Virus record (IMG/VR): IMGVR_UViG_3300035183_001037
Location: 1-31,088 of that record
Strand: one strand, 5' to 3'
DNA length: 31,088 nucleotides
Source: a virus
Of this stretch, positions 15,601-21,814 are shown piece by piece (the first letter of the stretch is position 1; the number at the start of each line of letters is the position of its first letter). Below the pieces are notes generated by a model that saw only the letters and a program-made list of their open reading frames with translations, had not been told where the DNA came from and made no database searches. The position numbers and the translations under genes are program-made.

Positions 15601-15988
15601 GAGCCTCGCGTGGCACCGCAGGAGCGCGCTGCTGGCGGTCTCGGACGGCACGAGCGTCAGCCTCTATAGGAGCGACGATCAGGGAGGGAGCTGGGCCACA
15701 GTGACGACGATCGGGACAGGCAAACATCCGGCCGTGGTGGCGGCTCGGACAGGGCGGGTCTTCGTGTACTACGTGCGCTCGGGAGCGGCGTACGTGAGGA
15801 TCGGGGACCCTGCCTTGGGGACTTGGACGTCCGAGCAAGCGACGGGCATCACGGGGCTGGACGACGCGCCCATCGACGCCGCCGAGAGCGTGGGGCCGGG
15901 AGGGCAATGGCGGATCGTGCTCGTGGGCACGCTGACCGGGGGCTCGCTCGGGCAGTGGACGAGCACGGACGGGGTGTCGTTCAGCTAG
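12647..15988 (+). CDS. Large receptor-binding/tail spike protein with C-terminal Asp-box repeats (1113 aa)
   Basis: At 1113 aa this is the longest gene and the last of the rightward late operon. The protein is Trp-, Ser- and Gly-rich and beta-dominated. The C-terminal 200 residues contain sialidase-type Asp-boxes (SLYRSDDQGGSWATV near residue 1010, and SLGQWTSTDGVSFS at the end), which mark beta-propeller or glycan-binding folds. Paired cysteines occur in the first third (ASCQALMPQAADCSI; ASCQCAVP), unusual for a cytoplasmically assembled tail protein. It starts 1 base after the previous stop. It probably contacts a surface glycan; enzymatic activity is not shown. Confidence 0.6.
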   Translation: MDYGLIWSCDRWQLRVQADVSLGGVITPADGGVATISTSWAPDLASVQTGFLLSAGRKGVQNRFVRLQIPALSVDTGALYGASGNGSIEALLEIDGLTVHLGGGQPPLWRVSWSAMRLYRDGTQVWSAGAGVYSDPLTCQRVAPSGVPLIGIPATLEASCQALMPQAADCSIPTGSTDLYADVGPHTLTASGGWRFRETPSSSWVQLPVSLTMVSPPAPASCQCAVPNMVWPSATDTWTASCQAAIGGTGGTSFSGYRRSSRVTLAPNLPRSIQRMTGGDYAALWVRGGFPQTVHLGEVSAHRCLGLNQSDPDCSASETTVVHAAQSQMLSTVAGTDAHAIEDPLAATAYAPYQAESYVYTLGPWPGECSVLRRITYPVCSQPSSVLPALRHTVSDAALYTDTWLAPHWSYLYWFPSPMQDPNEPLHDWEWPVDGARVDTDAYWVTLRTQWLHHPALPEAEKRRTRTTLLSAPLLEGTLGQYIRDHYVAGATTSWVGVSRFAAHRPTPPASVTMDSSSAPAWTWSGGGATVTFGANVAVGGSGGTRTLELDLGRWDCKPWLYPQWASLLGLYWPAAQVSNVEVRLVGADGRHTVLYSGQAPPSSALAIPGWEQDKYAGSWAQDYGAGQVTDAGTDARPEGESAARMADPEQSGGWRYGASRSAAKLVFLVDPATPTGTVNLSYPVWYRSGQAPYTIAENGSQQAVLWAGDAMVRLGQRIWRDPATGNVRQIPVASDGPGSAYGGGGYKPSALDALCDSRELWQAKDRLDGLEAEIVSLWDSVERGGASTGNALWLQADERTWAWQHSATGLPIPTACLGTGWREVPPLATLPRRLRDSALLETGDWAQASYDWCTEPRIVATPAGLPLALKASDAAGDLLTDVSGAPAGWAVRSHRTPVDNTESGYGLYSGGVRIATVRPWWGWTASPRTFAASGRSVYAVSRPLEHLWLADDGTARKRSVTPNAGLPLIPPAQTVTLAAPTGGWSLAWHRRSALLAVSDGTSVSLYRSDDQGGSWATVTTIGTGKHPAVVAARTGRVFVYYVRSGAAYVRIGDPALGTWTSEQATGITGLDDAPIDAAESVGPGGQWRIVLVGTLTGGSLGQWTSTDGVSFS

Positions 15989-16009
15989 CGCGGAAGGCCC
16001 ATTGGCGGC

Positions 16010-16411
16010 TTAGTCCAGCCAACCTTCTTCGCGCGCCATCCTGCGCTCCTCGCGGATCGCTCGGGCCTTGTCTCCGCGCGCGTGCTTCTCCGCGAGCACC
16101 CTGGTTCGCTCGCTCTCGTCGGCCCACTGCTTGCGCCAGAGGCCGTTCCTGTAGAGGTTCCGGCCCATGATGCGGAGCGTCGTGCCGTCGGACAGGGCGA
16201 GCGTGAAGGTGTGCTGCTGCTTGGCCTTGCCGTAGCTGTCGGCCACGATCTTGCCCGTGACCAGCTCGTAGCCGAGGAATGTCGGCTTCCGGAACGAGCC
16301 GCCAAACACCGCGCGCTCGAACCGGACCTCGTCGCCCACACAGGCGTCTCCGGTCGCGTTGATGGTGTACGTCTCGTCTCCGTTGTAGGTGGGCATCTCT
16401 CTCTGTTCCAT
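16010..16411 (-). CDS. Early hypothetical protein A (133 aa), predicted leaderless
   Basis: A 133-aa protein (or 128 aa from the second ATG at 16396). The N-terminal 90 residues are beta-rich with the stretch DSYGKAKQQHTFTLALSDGT. The last 40 are basic and helical (SERTRVLAEKHARGDKARAI). It has its own strong promoter: the -10 TATAAT ends exactly 6 bases before the first ATG, so the mRNA should start at or next to the A of this ATG. If the second ATG is used, a short leader with weak GGA would serve. It converges on the big tail gene with 21 bases between the stops. No family recognised. Confidence 0.65.
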   Translation of the reverse strand: MEQREMPTYNGDETYTINATGDACVGDEVRFERAVFGGSFRKPTFLGYELVTGKIVADSYGKAKQQHTFTLALSDGTTLRIMGRNLYRNGLWRKQWADESERTRVLAEKHARGDKARAIREERRMAREEGWLD

Positions 16412-16417
16412 ACTCTA

Positions 16418-16445
16418 ATTATACCACGATTCCGGGGTTTGTCAA
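16418..16445 (-). promoter_or_regulatory. Sigma-70 type promoter, module A
   Basis: On the minus strand TTGACA (16440-16445) and TATAAT (16418-16423) are separated by 16 bases. TGG precedes the -10 as an extended -10 element. It is one of three near-identical promoters (others at 22172 and 22779). Each has AACCC next to the -35 and, further upstream, a conserved CGCGATT..CGAAAAAAGTC box. The match to consensus is perfect in both hexamers. Confidence 0.9.
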
Positions 16446-16478
16446 GGGTTTCTGGAGACTTTTTTCGAGAATCGCGCG

Positions 16479-16511
16479 AAAAAACCCCCGGGACGAACGA
16501 GCGACCCGGGG
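16479..16511 (-). terminator. Intrinsic terminator for the 16549-18490 minus-strand genes
   Basis: Read on the minus strand, CCCCGGG (16511-16505) and CCCGGGG (16492-16486) form a perfect 7-bp stem with a 12-base loop, followed after one G by six T (16484-16479). This is a textbook rho-independent terminator. It lies just downstream of the 106-aa gene and directly upstream of promoter A, so it insulates module A from read-through. Confidence 0.88.
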
Positions 16512-16548
16512 TGGTGCAACCCATGAAGAACCCTAGTCGGTCGCTAGT

Positions 16549-16869
16549 CTACCCGATGCCCACCACCTCCTTGGCGATCATGTCGGCGATCTCGTCGTGC
16601 CCGGACGACCGGAGGTCGCCGTAGGCCACGATGTCGGGGTCGGCACCCTCGCGCGTCATCACGACCACGCACTCGGCATCCGGGTCGGCCGGGACGAGCA
16701 GCACCACGTCGGCACAGCCGTACGGCTGGCCGTCCCATCGCGCGGCCCAGACGGGCTTGGTCTCGGCGGTCGCGCGCGCCTCGATGGGTCCCCACCAGGT
16801 CAGGGCGTCGTGCGACGAATGGTGCGGCACGGTCAGTTCGGTCGGATCGATGTCGATGCGGTCTCTCAT
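16549..16869 (-). CDS. Hypothetical protein (106 aa), last gene of the Csx16-like operon
   Basis: A 106-aa acidic protein starting MRDRIDIDPTELTVPHHSSHD. Its centre, RWDGQPYGCADVVLLVPADPDAE, is a strand-turn-strand pattern, and it has a short C-terminal helix. The start overlaps the preceding stop by ATGA, so it is translationally coupled to the Csx16-like fusion gene. A strong terminator follows 38 bases after its stop. I recognise no family. Because it is the direct partner of the ring-nuclease-like gene, a related counter-defence or accessory role is possible but unproven. Confidence 0.6.
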   Translation of the reverse strand: MRDRIDIDPTELTVPHHSSHDALTWWGPIEARATAETKPVWAARWDGQPYGCADVVLLVPADPDAECVVVMTREGADPDIVAYGDLRSSGHDEIADMIAKEVVGIG

Positions 16870-17852
16870 CTGTTTCGTCTCCTAGTTGCTGTTTGGCGGC
16901 GCACGCCCTCTTCCCATGGGAGCCGGACGTCCCTGGGCATGGCCCACTCGGCGCGCCAGCCGACTTCCGCGCGCACCTCGGCCTCCACGGTCGGGTGGAC
17001 CTTGGCCACGCGGTCGCCGACGCGGAACTCGATGCCCTCTGCGGTCAGCACGGCCCAGACGCTGTGGGCGACGCCGGGCTCCACGCCGTGCCGCCGGAGC
17101 AAGGCCCCAGTGCCGATCAGCACGCCGGGCGTCCACGAGGGTCCGTACGGCTCGTAGTCGCGCGGCGACACCCAGACCGCCGTGCCGGGGTGCAGGGCGC
17201 GCCTCATCGCCGCGGCGTCGCGGAGCCTGTCGCTGGGAGGCCGGGTGGGCCGCTGCCGGATGCGGCATGCCCGCAGCAGGGCGTCTTTGATGCGGCCCCA
17301 TCTGTGGTGGCACTCGAGCGAGCAGCACACCTTGCCCCAGACCCGGCGGCCGCAGTACTTGCACCGCCCACGGGCTACCTCGCGATCGGAGATCTCGAGG
17401 AAGGCGTCGAGCGCGCGGCGCGCGAGGTCTTCGCCCAGCTCGTCCGCGAGCCTGCGGTTGTCCCCTGGGCGTCGGTCGCAGAGGGCGCGGAACGCGGGCA
17501 GGACGTCCTCGGGGATGAGAGCGATGTAGCGTTGCGTCCACCAACGTGCGATCTCACCCATGGCTCGCTCCCTGGTGACGCGGTAGACGGAGACGCCGAC
17601 CACGTGGGGCAGCATCTCGTCCGCCGAAAGGTCCGTGCCCCGAAGGTGCTGCGGCAGGTCGAGGTCGATGGAGACAACCGCGTCCGCCTCCGCGGCGAGG
17701 TGCAGCGGCAGAACGCCCAGCACAACCCGGCCTCGCACGTCGTCTGCGGAAGCGTGCGCGAGGACGGGGCAGCCGTCCGTGGCCAGCCCCACCCTCCGAG
17801 CGAGATCCACCAGTCCCTGGTGGCGGGTGATGATGACATCAGCCTTGGTCAT
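16866..17852 (-). CDS. Csx16 (VVA1548)-like domain fused to a zinc ribbon and C-terminal barrel; candidate anti-type III CRISPR ring nuclease
   Basis: A 328-aa protein. Residues 5-92 match the Csx16/Cas_VVA1548 family from memory: VIITRHQG (7-13), H33, GVLPLHLAA (46-54), LDLPQHLRGTDLSADE (64-79) and terminal VYRV. Csx16 accompanies type III CRISPR loci and has been grouped with ring nucleases that degrade cyclic oligoadenylate. Stand-alone family members are about 90-100 aa. Here a helical linker follows, then a TRASH/FCS-like zinc ribbon (C164, C167, C176 or C177, C181), an Arg-rich segment, and a barrel-like end containing GVLIGTG and EFRVGDRV. GGTGA precedes the ATG at 17852. It is coupled to the next gene by ATGA. 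A role against type III signalling is inference; a zinc-dependent nucleic-acid role for the C-terminal part is also possible. Confidence 0.65.
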   Translation of the reverse strand: MTKADVIITRHQGLVDLARRVGLATDGCPVLAHASADDVRGRVVLGVLPLHLAAEADAVVSIDLDLPQHLRGTDLSADEMLPHVVGVSVYRVTRERAMGEIARWWTQRYIALIPEDVLPAFRALCDRRPGDNRRLADELGEDLARRALDAFLEISDREVARGRCKYCGRRVWGKVCCSLECHHRWGRIKDALLRACRIRQRPTRPPSDRLRDAAAMRRALHPGTAVWVSPRDYEPYGPSWTPGVLIGTGALLRRHGVEPGVAHSVWAVLTAEGIEFRVGDRVAKVHPTVEAEVRAEVGWRAEWAMPRDVRLPWEEGVRRQTATRRRNR

Positions 17853-17857
17853 GGCGG

Positions 17858-18490
17858 TCACCTCGAAGCTCCGGCCACCCAGCCCGCGCCCTGCCCGTCG
17901 CCCCCGAGCATGATGTCCAGCGCGAGCTGGGCCCCTGCGAGGCTCGGCAGCCAGGTCGTCTGGGCTCGCAACGGCCCAGGTCCGTGGGCGTCGTAGTCCC
18001 ATGCCGCGTGGAACGCGTGGGCGTCCCTGTCGTAGGCGGACCACGACGTGCATCCGTTCGACGACGCGTAGCGCAGCACGTACACGCCACCGTCGCTGAT
18101 CGCCGGGGCCATCCCGATCGGGAGCGGGTTGATCCCGAAGAACAAGGCGCAGGCCTGCCCGAGGATCAACTCGTGATAGAACCTCTGGGCCGACAGCGGC
18201 GCGTCACCTCCGGGCCACGCCGCGCCCCAGTGGCGGAGCGCGTCCAGAGCCCGCTGATAGCCGAACCCGTTCGGGTTCTGCGACGCCCACCCGAGGGCAT
18301 CGGACGACGGGTCGTCGGCTCCGGCCCACACGGCGGGCGGAAGCTGCGAGCAGTAGAGGGCCAGCGCGTGCCCGGAGGGCTTCGCCATCGCCTGCAGCCA
18401 GATGGTCAGCGCGTAGCTGTTGAGCCCGAGCGCGTCGGCGATGTCGAAGAGGTCGTTGAGGCTGTTGAGGTTGCTGTGGTTGTCGTTCAT
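17858..18490 (-). CDS. Hypothetical protein (210 aa) heading the Csx16-like operon
   Basis: A 210-aa acidic, Ala- and Trp-rich protein starting MNDNHSNLNSLNDLFDIADA. The frame is open further upstream, but that part is antisense to the lipoprotein gene. The GGGAAC-N18-GTTGAA promoter ends exactly 6 bases before this ATG, which fixes the start and predicts a leaderless mRNA. The centre has LILGQACALFFGINPLP, a hydrophobic helix too polar for a clear membrane span. The gene ends 5 bases before the Csx16-like ATG, so the two are co-transcribed. No family recognised. Confidence 0.6.
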   Translation of the reverse strand: MNDNHSNLNSLNDLFDIADALGLNSYALTIWLQAMAKPSGHALALYCSQLPPAVWAGADDPSSDALGWASQNPNGFGYQRALDALRHWGAAWPGGDAPLSAQRFYHELILGQACALFFGINPLPIGMAPAISDGGVYVLRYASSNGCTSWSAYDRDAHAFHAAWDYDAHGPGPLRAQTTWLPSLAGAQLALDIMLGGDGQGAGWVAGASR

Positions 18491-18496
18491 GCCCCG

Positions 18497-18526
18497 TTCA
18501 ACGCCCGCTTCGGAAAAATGGTTCCC
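18497..18526 (-). promoter_or_regulatory. ECF-type promoter (site 1) for the Csx16-like operon
   Basis: Minus strand: GGGAAC (18526-18521), 18 bases, GTTGAA (18502-18497), 6 bases, ATG. The -35-like GGGAAC and -10-like GTT with 18-base spacing resemble the GGGAAY-N18-GTT promoters of SigR/SigH-type ECF sigma factors. Identical geometry occurs at 19433, 21785 and 23255. Confidence 0.7.
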
Positions 18527-18531
18527 GTCCC

Positions 18532-18561
18532 TGGCACATTTTCGCGGAATCGTGCTAGAAT
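18532..18561 (+). promoter_or_regulatory. Extended -10 promoter for the lipoprotein gene
   Basis: TAGAAT (18556-18561) preceded by TGC ends exactly 6 bases before the ATG at 18568. The stretch GGAATCGTG directly upstream is identical to the one preceding the -10 of promoter A, and TTTTCGC further up resembles its conserved box. The -35 is poor (TGGCAC at 18532 with 18-base spacing). It lies back to back with ECF-type site 1. Confidence 0.6.
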
Positions 18562-18567
18562 ATCGGC

Positions 18568-18723
18568 ATGCGGAAGCGTTGGACGCTCGGTCGGCTGTTC
18601 GGATGCATCGCCAGCATCCTTTGGACGTGCTCCGTGGTCGCGTCCTGCGGGCACAACGACGGAACGGTCCACGCCCGCGACGTGGAGGCGTGGACCAGAG
18701 CGGTGGACGGGCAGGGTCGTTAG
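18568..18723 (+). CDS. Small phage lipoprotein (51 aa)
   Basis: A 51-aa protein with basic N-terminus MRKRWTLGR, a hydrophobic core and the lipobox VASC with Cys27, leaving a mature peptide of about 25 residues (CGHNDGTVHARDVEAWTRAV and on). It is the only plus-strand gene inside the minus-strand early block and has its own extended -10 promoter placed for a leaderless mRNA. Its stop overlaps the stop of the convergent 57-aa membrane protein gene. It could be a superinfection-exclusion lipoprotein or an outer-membrane spanin-like subunit. It is not proline-rich like classic Rz1. The lipobox is seen; the role is inferred. Confidence 0.55.
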   Translation: MRKRWTLGRLFGCIASILWTCSVVASCGHNDGTVHARDVEAWTRAVDGQGR

Positions 18724-18893
18724 CGGCTCTCAAGCTGGCTAGCCAGCGAACGGTTGGCCTCCGACAGGGCCTCCAGCTCGCCCTCCAGCCGGCGGTTGCG
18801 CTCCAGCAGGGCCGCCACCGTGAGCGACCAACCCACGATGACGGTAAGCAGAAGGCCGAGGAGGAAGCGTTCGGGCTCTGTGAGCCTGCTCAC
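18720..18893 (-). CDS. Small membrane protein with coiled coil (57 aa)
   Basis: A 57-aa protein starting at GTG 18893, overlapping the stop of the upstream gene (GTGA). One membrane helix (residues 10-30, LLGLLLTVIVGWSLTVAALL) is followed by a heptad-like coiled coil (ERNRRLEGELEALSEANRSL). The N-in, coil-out layout is that of inner-membrane spanins (Rz-like) but shorter than usual. The lipoprotein gene converges on it with overlapping stops, which invites a two-part spanin reading. A membrane anchor for another early protein is an equal alternative. Confidence 0.6.
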   Translation of the reverse strand: MSRLTEPERFLLGLLLTVIVGWSLTVAALLERNRRLEGELEALSEANRSLASQLESR

Positions 18894-19669
18894 AGCTCCA
18901 CCCCCGCTGGAGGGAGTCCGTCCACAGCCCAGTCGCGGGCTTGGACGTCGGGCACATCGGGCTTCTCCGGGTTCTCCGGGTGGTTGCCCGGGTATAGCTT
19001 CCACCCTTCGGCCTCGATAATGCGGTCCGCAAGGTAGCTGCTGGCGACGTCGAGAAGGTCGTCCTTCGGAAGCCAGAACGCATCGCCATCCTCCAGCGAG
19101 ATCGCCCACCCGTCCGGAAGCTCCACCCAAAGGCTAGCCTCCTCCTTGAGCACCTGCTTGAGGCCGGGCCACGCCGGGTCGCAGACGCGCCGCCTGAGTT
19201 TGGCCAGCTCCCTGCGGCTGCCCTCCGACAGGTCGTTGAGGGCCACCGTCGCGAACGCCGCCATCTCCGCGGCGGCGTCCATGGCCTTGGCGATGTCCTT
19301 GTAACCCGCGGGGTCGGACGGGTCGTACGGGTCGTACTCCGTCGCGAGCTTGGAGTGCGCCCTGGCGGCGTGCCGGAAGAGGTTGTCGAGCTCGTTGATC
19401 GCGAGAGAGGTTTGGCTGTGTTCCATGTCAGTTTCAACGCCAATGGCGTCTTCGGAGTTCCCAGACCGCGCCTCCTCCTCAAGCCGTGCGCGCACCGCCT
19501 CCACCACGTCGTCGTCGTCGGGCTCGCGGTCGCCCTCCCATACGGCGATCAGCGGCCTGTCCCCGTCCATGAGGCAGGCCACGGCGAAGCGGGTGCCGTC
19601 CGGCTTGCGTCCAGACATCCACGAGACGCGGCGCGTTCTGCCGCCGATCACCCTGACGATCCTGTTCAC
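18890..19669 (-). CDS. Hypothetical early protein (259 aa) with a likely second internal start
   Basis: The long form starts at GTG 19669 overlapping the HTH gene stop (GTGA) and is 259 aa. Residues 1-80 form a small beta-rich, basic-then-acidic domain (TRRVSWMSGRKPDGTRFAVA, then EPDDDDVVEAVRARLEEEA). An ECF-type promoter lies inside the frame and ends 6 bases before ATG 19426, predicting a 178-aa short form (MEHSQTSLAINELDNLFRHA). The C-terminal part has a helical middle and GWAISLEDGDAFWLPKDDLL. No family recognised for either half. The internal promoter suggests two separately regulated products from one frame. Confidence 0.65.
   Translation of the reverse strand: MNRIVRVIGGRTRRVSWMSGRKPDGTRFAVACLMDGDRPLIAVWEGDREPDDDDVVEAVRARLEEEARSGNSEDAIGVETDMEHSQTSLAINELDNLFRHAARAHSKLATEYDPYDPSDPAGYKDIAKAMDAAAEMAAFATVALNDLSEGSRRELAKLRRRVCDPAWPGLKQVLKEEASLWVELPDGWAISLEDGDAFWLPKDDLLDVASSYLADRIIEAEGWKLYPGNHPENPEKPDVPDVQARDWAVDGLPPAGVEL
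19433..19462 (-). promoter_or_regulatory. ECF-type promoter (site 2), internal to a gene
   Basis: Minus strand: GGGAAC (19462-19457), 18 bases, GTTGAA (19438-19433), 6 bases, ATG at 19426. It lies wholly within the open frame of the 259-aa protein, where it encodes part of SGNSEDAIGVETD. The exact spacing shared with three other sites argues that it is functional despite being inside coding sequence. Confidence 0.65.
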
Positions 19670-19995
19670 AGGCTGTACCTCGTCGGGCTTCCATCGGTGC
19701 GCGGACGCCCGTAGACCCTGCCCAGGTCGTGCAGCGCGCGCGAGATCCGGCTCTGCGTCAGACCGAGCTCGGCGACCAGCTCCGCCTGCGTCATCGGCCT
19801 TTGCGAGATCAGGGCCGCGACCCGCTCGACGGTGGGCATCCGCCTCGGGCTGGACGGCCTCTTGAGCGACGGGTCCACCGGGACGATCAGCCCTCCTTCG
19901 CGCCGCAGACGCCCGTCCCGGAGCATCCTGTTGACCGTGGTGACCGAGACGCCCAGATCCTCGGCCGCGCTCCACGCCGTGCGCCAGCCCGTCAC
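19666..19995 (-). CDS. DNA-binding regulator with two helix-turn-helix motifs (109 aa)
   Basis: A 109-aa basic protein, GTG start at 19995 overlapping the RecT stop. An N-terminal HTH (residues about 7-30, AWSAAEDLGVSVTTVNRMLR) resembles excisionase/MerR-like motifs. A second winged-helix-like motif (about 65-95, MTQAELVAELGLTQSRISRA) ends with a basic wing GRPRTDGSPTRYSL. It is embedded in the recombination operon with GTGA couplings on both sides. It probably regulates early transcription, possibly through the repeated promoter boxes nearby, but its target is unknown. Confidence 0.72.
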   Translation of the reverse strand: MTGWRTAWSAAEDLGVSVTTVNRMLRDGRLRREGGLIVPVDPSLKRPSSPRRMPTVERVAALISQRPMTQAELVAELGLTQSRISRALHDLGRVYGRPRTDGSPTRYSL

Positions 19996-20870
19996 CGCTG
20001 CGCCTCCCTCTCGAGGCCCCACTCGGCCAGTCCCTCGTCAGGCAGAGACGCCAGCCGTCTGAGCTCCGTCTCTCCGAGCTCGTGCAGCGACCTCCCCTGC
20101 AGGATGCGGTGCGTCGCCGATTTGGCGCGCCATCTGTCTGGGTCGACGACCCTGAGGCCCATCCGCGGCTCGTCGGGGTCCACGGCGCGCACGTGCTCCT
20201 CCTCCATGGCGGCGCGCTGCTCGTCGCCCTCCGGATCGTCGCGATCGGGACTTGTCGGCTCCGGCTGTCGGGCTTGAACAGGCTGACGCTGGGTGGCGGC
20301 CTCCATCTCCTCCGCGATGTAGAGGCCCGCCAGCGCGTCGGGGAACGCCCGGCGCAGTGCGAGCATCTCCGCGCATTTGGCGAGCATCAGGTCGGGCTTG
20401 GATGCCCACCCCTGCGACACGCCCCCGTCGCGGCCCTTGGGCGCGTACGTGGGCCAGGTTGCCACCGTGTACAGCGGCGCGGTGAACGTGGAGCGGATCA
20501 CACCGACCTTGGCCGCGTACGGGAACCCCGGGCCGCGCCAGACGTCGACCCACGGCGAACCCTGCTCAGGGGCTGTCCACACATGCTCCGTCTCGCCCGC
20601 GAACTGCCCAGTGCGAACCGCCGCGTACCGCGCCCCGTCGATGGTCACGTACGGGTGCAGGACGTTCCGCTTGGCCTCCGCGCTCCACCTCAGCATCGGG
20701 TAGATGTGGTTGGCGAGCGGGTCCAATTGGCGGATGAGGCAGACGGCCTTGAAATGCTCGAACTGGTCGTCGTCGAGGCTCCTGCACACGGTCTCGCGCA
20801 CGATGCGCCAGTACTCGTGGTCGTCGCGCTCGATCTTCCTATGCTCGAAGGTGAATGTGGTTTCTTCCAT
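19992..20870 (-). CDS. RecT/Bet-family single-strand annealing protein
   Basis: A 292-aa ssDNA-annealing recombinase. The N-terminal 180 residues match the RecT/lambda Bet family: KAVCLIRQLDPLANHIYPML, then YVTIDGARYAAVRTG, and the signature GWASKPDLMLAKCAEMLALR with AFPDALAGLYIAEEM. The C-terminal 110 residues are an acidic, variable tail that probably binds partners. GGGAGATAGCT before the ATG at 20870 is the ribosome site. It pairs with the YqaJ exonuclease 2 bases upstream, the usual two-gene recombination module used for replication-linked repair and concatemer formation. Confidence 0.88.
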   Translation of the reverse strand: MEETTFTFEHRKIERDDHEYWRIVRETVCRSLDDDQFEHFKAVCLIRQLDPLANHIYPMLRWSAEAKRNVLHPYVTIDGARYAAVRTGQFAGETEHVWTAPEQGSPWVDVWRGPGFPYAAKVGVIRSTFTAPLYTVATWPTYAPKGRDGGVSQGWASKPDLMLAKCAEMLALRRAFPDALAGLYIAEEMEAATQRQPVQARQPEPTSPDRDDPEGDEQRAAMEEEHVRAVDPDEPRMGLRVVDPDRWRAKSATHRILQGRSLHELGETELRRLASLPDEGLAEWGLEREAQR

Positions 20871-20872
20871 AG

Positions 20873-21778
20873 CTATCTCCCTATCTTGATTCTGAAAACC
20901 CGCGCGCCCGGCCTCTCGGTCGTGTGCCGGGCGATCTGCTCGTCGGTCGCGCCGAGCTCCGCCGCGATCGCCTGCCAGTCGACCACCGCGGTGGGCCTGT
21001 TTCGCCGCCACGAGACCTCACCCCCGCCGGGCAACCTCAGCACGCTGCTGTCACCCATGCGACTCTTGAGCGCGGCCTCCAGCTCCTCGACGCGGGTCTC
21101 GGCCTCGCGGAGCGCGGCCTTGGCGTCGAGGAGCTCCAGCACCGTCTGCTCGTCCTCGGGCGTGGCGTCCAGCGGCGGAGCGAGCGCGGGCTCCGCGTGC
21201 GCGTAGGCCTGCGCCCTGTGCCAGTCCGAGTCGTTCGGCGGGACGTCGGCGACCACGTGGTCGCGCCAGAAACGGTCGGCGGTCTCGACGAGCTCCGAGA
21301 ACTCCTCCTCGTCCCACCGTACCCGGTAGGCGCGGAAGTCGGAGCCTGCGATCAGTGCGGCGAGGTGCCCCCTGTGGCGTCCGGTCAGGCCCATATACCA
21401 GAGCGTCTGGATCCGATAGGCCTCCGGGACGTCGTCGGTGTGCGGCGAGCCCCAGCCGTCGGTCGAGCCGGACGTCTTGCACTCGAGGATGCCCTCGTCC
21501 GTGGTGAGGAAATCCGGCGATCCTCCAAGGTGCCTGAGCTCCTGGTGGCGGACGGGGCGCGCTGGAAGGATGCCGACGCCCGTCTCCTCGGCGAAGGCGT
21601 CGGCGACGACGCGCTCCAGCCGAAGGCCCCATCGCATCTTGGGAGTGACGTTCGGCGACGGAGCGCGGCCCGTCTTGGCGAGCCAGACGCTCGTGGGGGT
21701 GGCCCAGCGCGAGACGCCGACGATCGCGGCGACGTCAGGACCGCCGAGGTAGCTGGATCGTTCGGGTCGTTTGCCCAT
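20873..21778 (-). CDS. YqaJ-family 5'-3' exonuclease (lambda Exo-like)
   Basis: A 301-aa phage recombination nuclease. It has the YqaJ-type start YLGGPDVAAIVGVSRWATPTSVW, a helix with E55 (GLRLERVVADAF), and the PD-(D/E)xK core with D89 (GGSPDFL) and E99-x-K101 (ILECKTS). Residues about 215-245 form a coiled coil (LLDAKAALREAETRVEELEA). It resects dsDNA ends so that the RecT-like partner downstream can anneal ssDNA. The start ATG at 21778 lies 6 bases after an ECF-type GTTGAA element, so the gene may be translated from a leaderless mRNA. Confidence 0.88.
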   Translation of the reverse strand: MGKRPERSSYLGGPDVAAIVGVSRWATPTSVWLAKTGRAPSPNVTPKMRWGLRLERVVADAFAEETGVGILPARPVRHQELRHLGGSPDFLTTDEGILECKTSGSTDGWGSPHTDDVPEAYRIQTLWYMGLTGRHRGHLAALIAGSDFRAYRVRWDEEEFSELVETADRFWRDHVVADVPPNDSDWHRAQAYAHAEPALAPPLDATPEDEQTVLELLDAKAALREAETRVEELEAALKSRMGDSSVLRLPGGGEVSWRRNRPTAVVDWQAIAAELGATDEQIARHTTERPGARVFRIKIGR

Positions 21779-21784
21779 GACCTG

Positions 21785-21814
21785 TTCAACAGCATGAGGG
21801 GCCGGGTGGTTCCC
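21785..21814 (-). promoter_or_regulatory. ECF-type promoter (site 3) for the YqaJ-RecT operon
   Basis: Minus strand: GGGAAC (21814-21809), 18 bases, GTTGAA (21790-21785), 6 bases, ATG of the exonuclease. The -35-like box is part of the loop side of the hairpin at 21796-21823, so hairpin formation in read-through RNA and promoter use at this spot may be connected. Confidence 0.7.

Noticed and set aside
18491-18733. N-terminal extension of the 210-aa minus-strand protein
   Set aside because: The open frame continues upstream, but it is antisense to the lipoprotein gene, Arg/Pro-rich and contains the promoter; the ATG at 18490 fits the promoter geometry.
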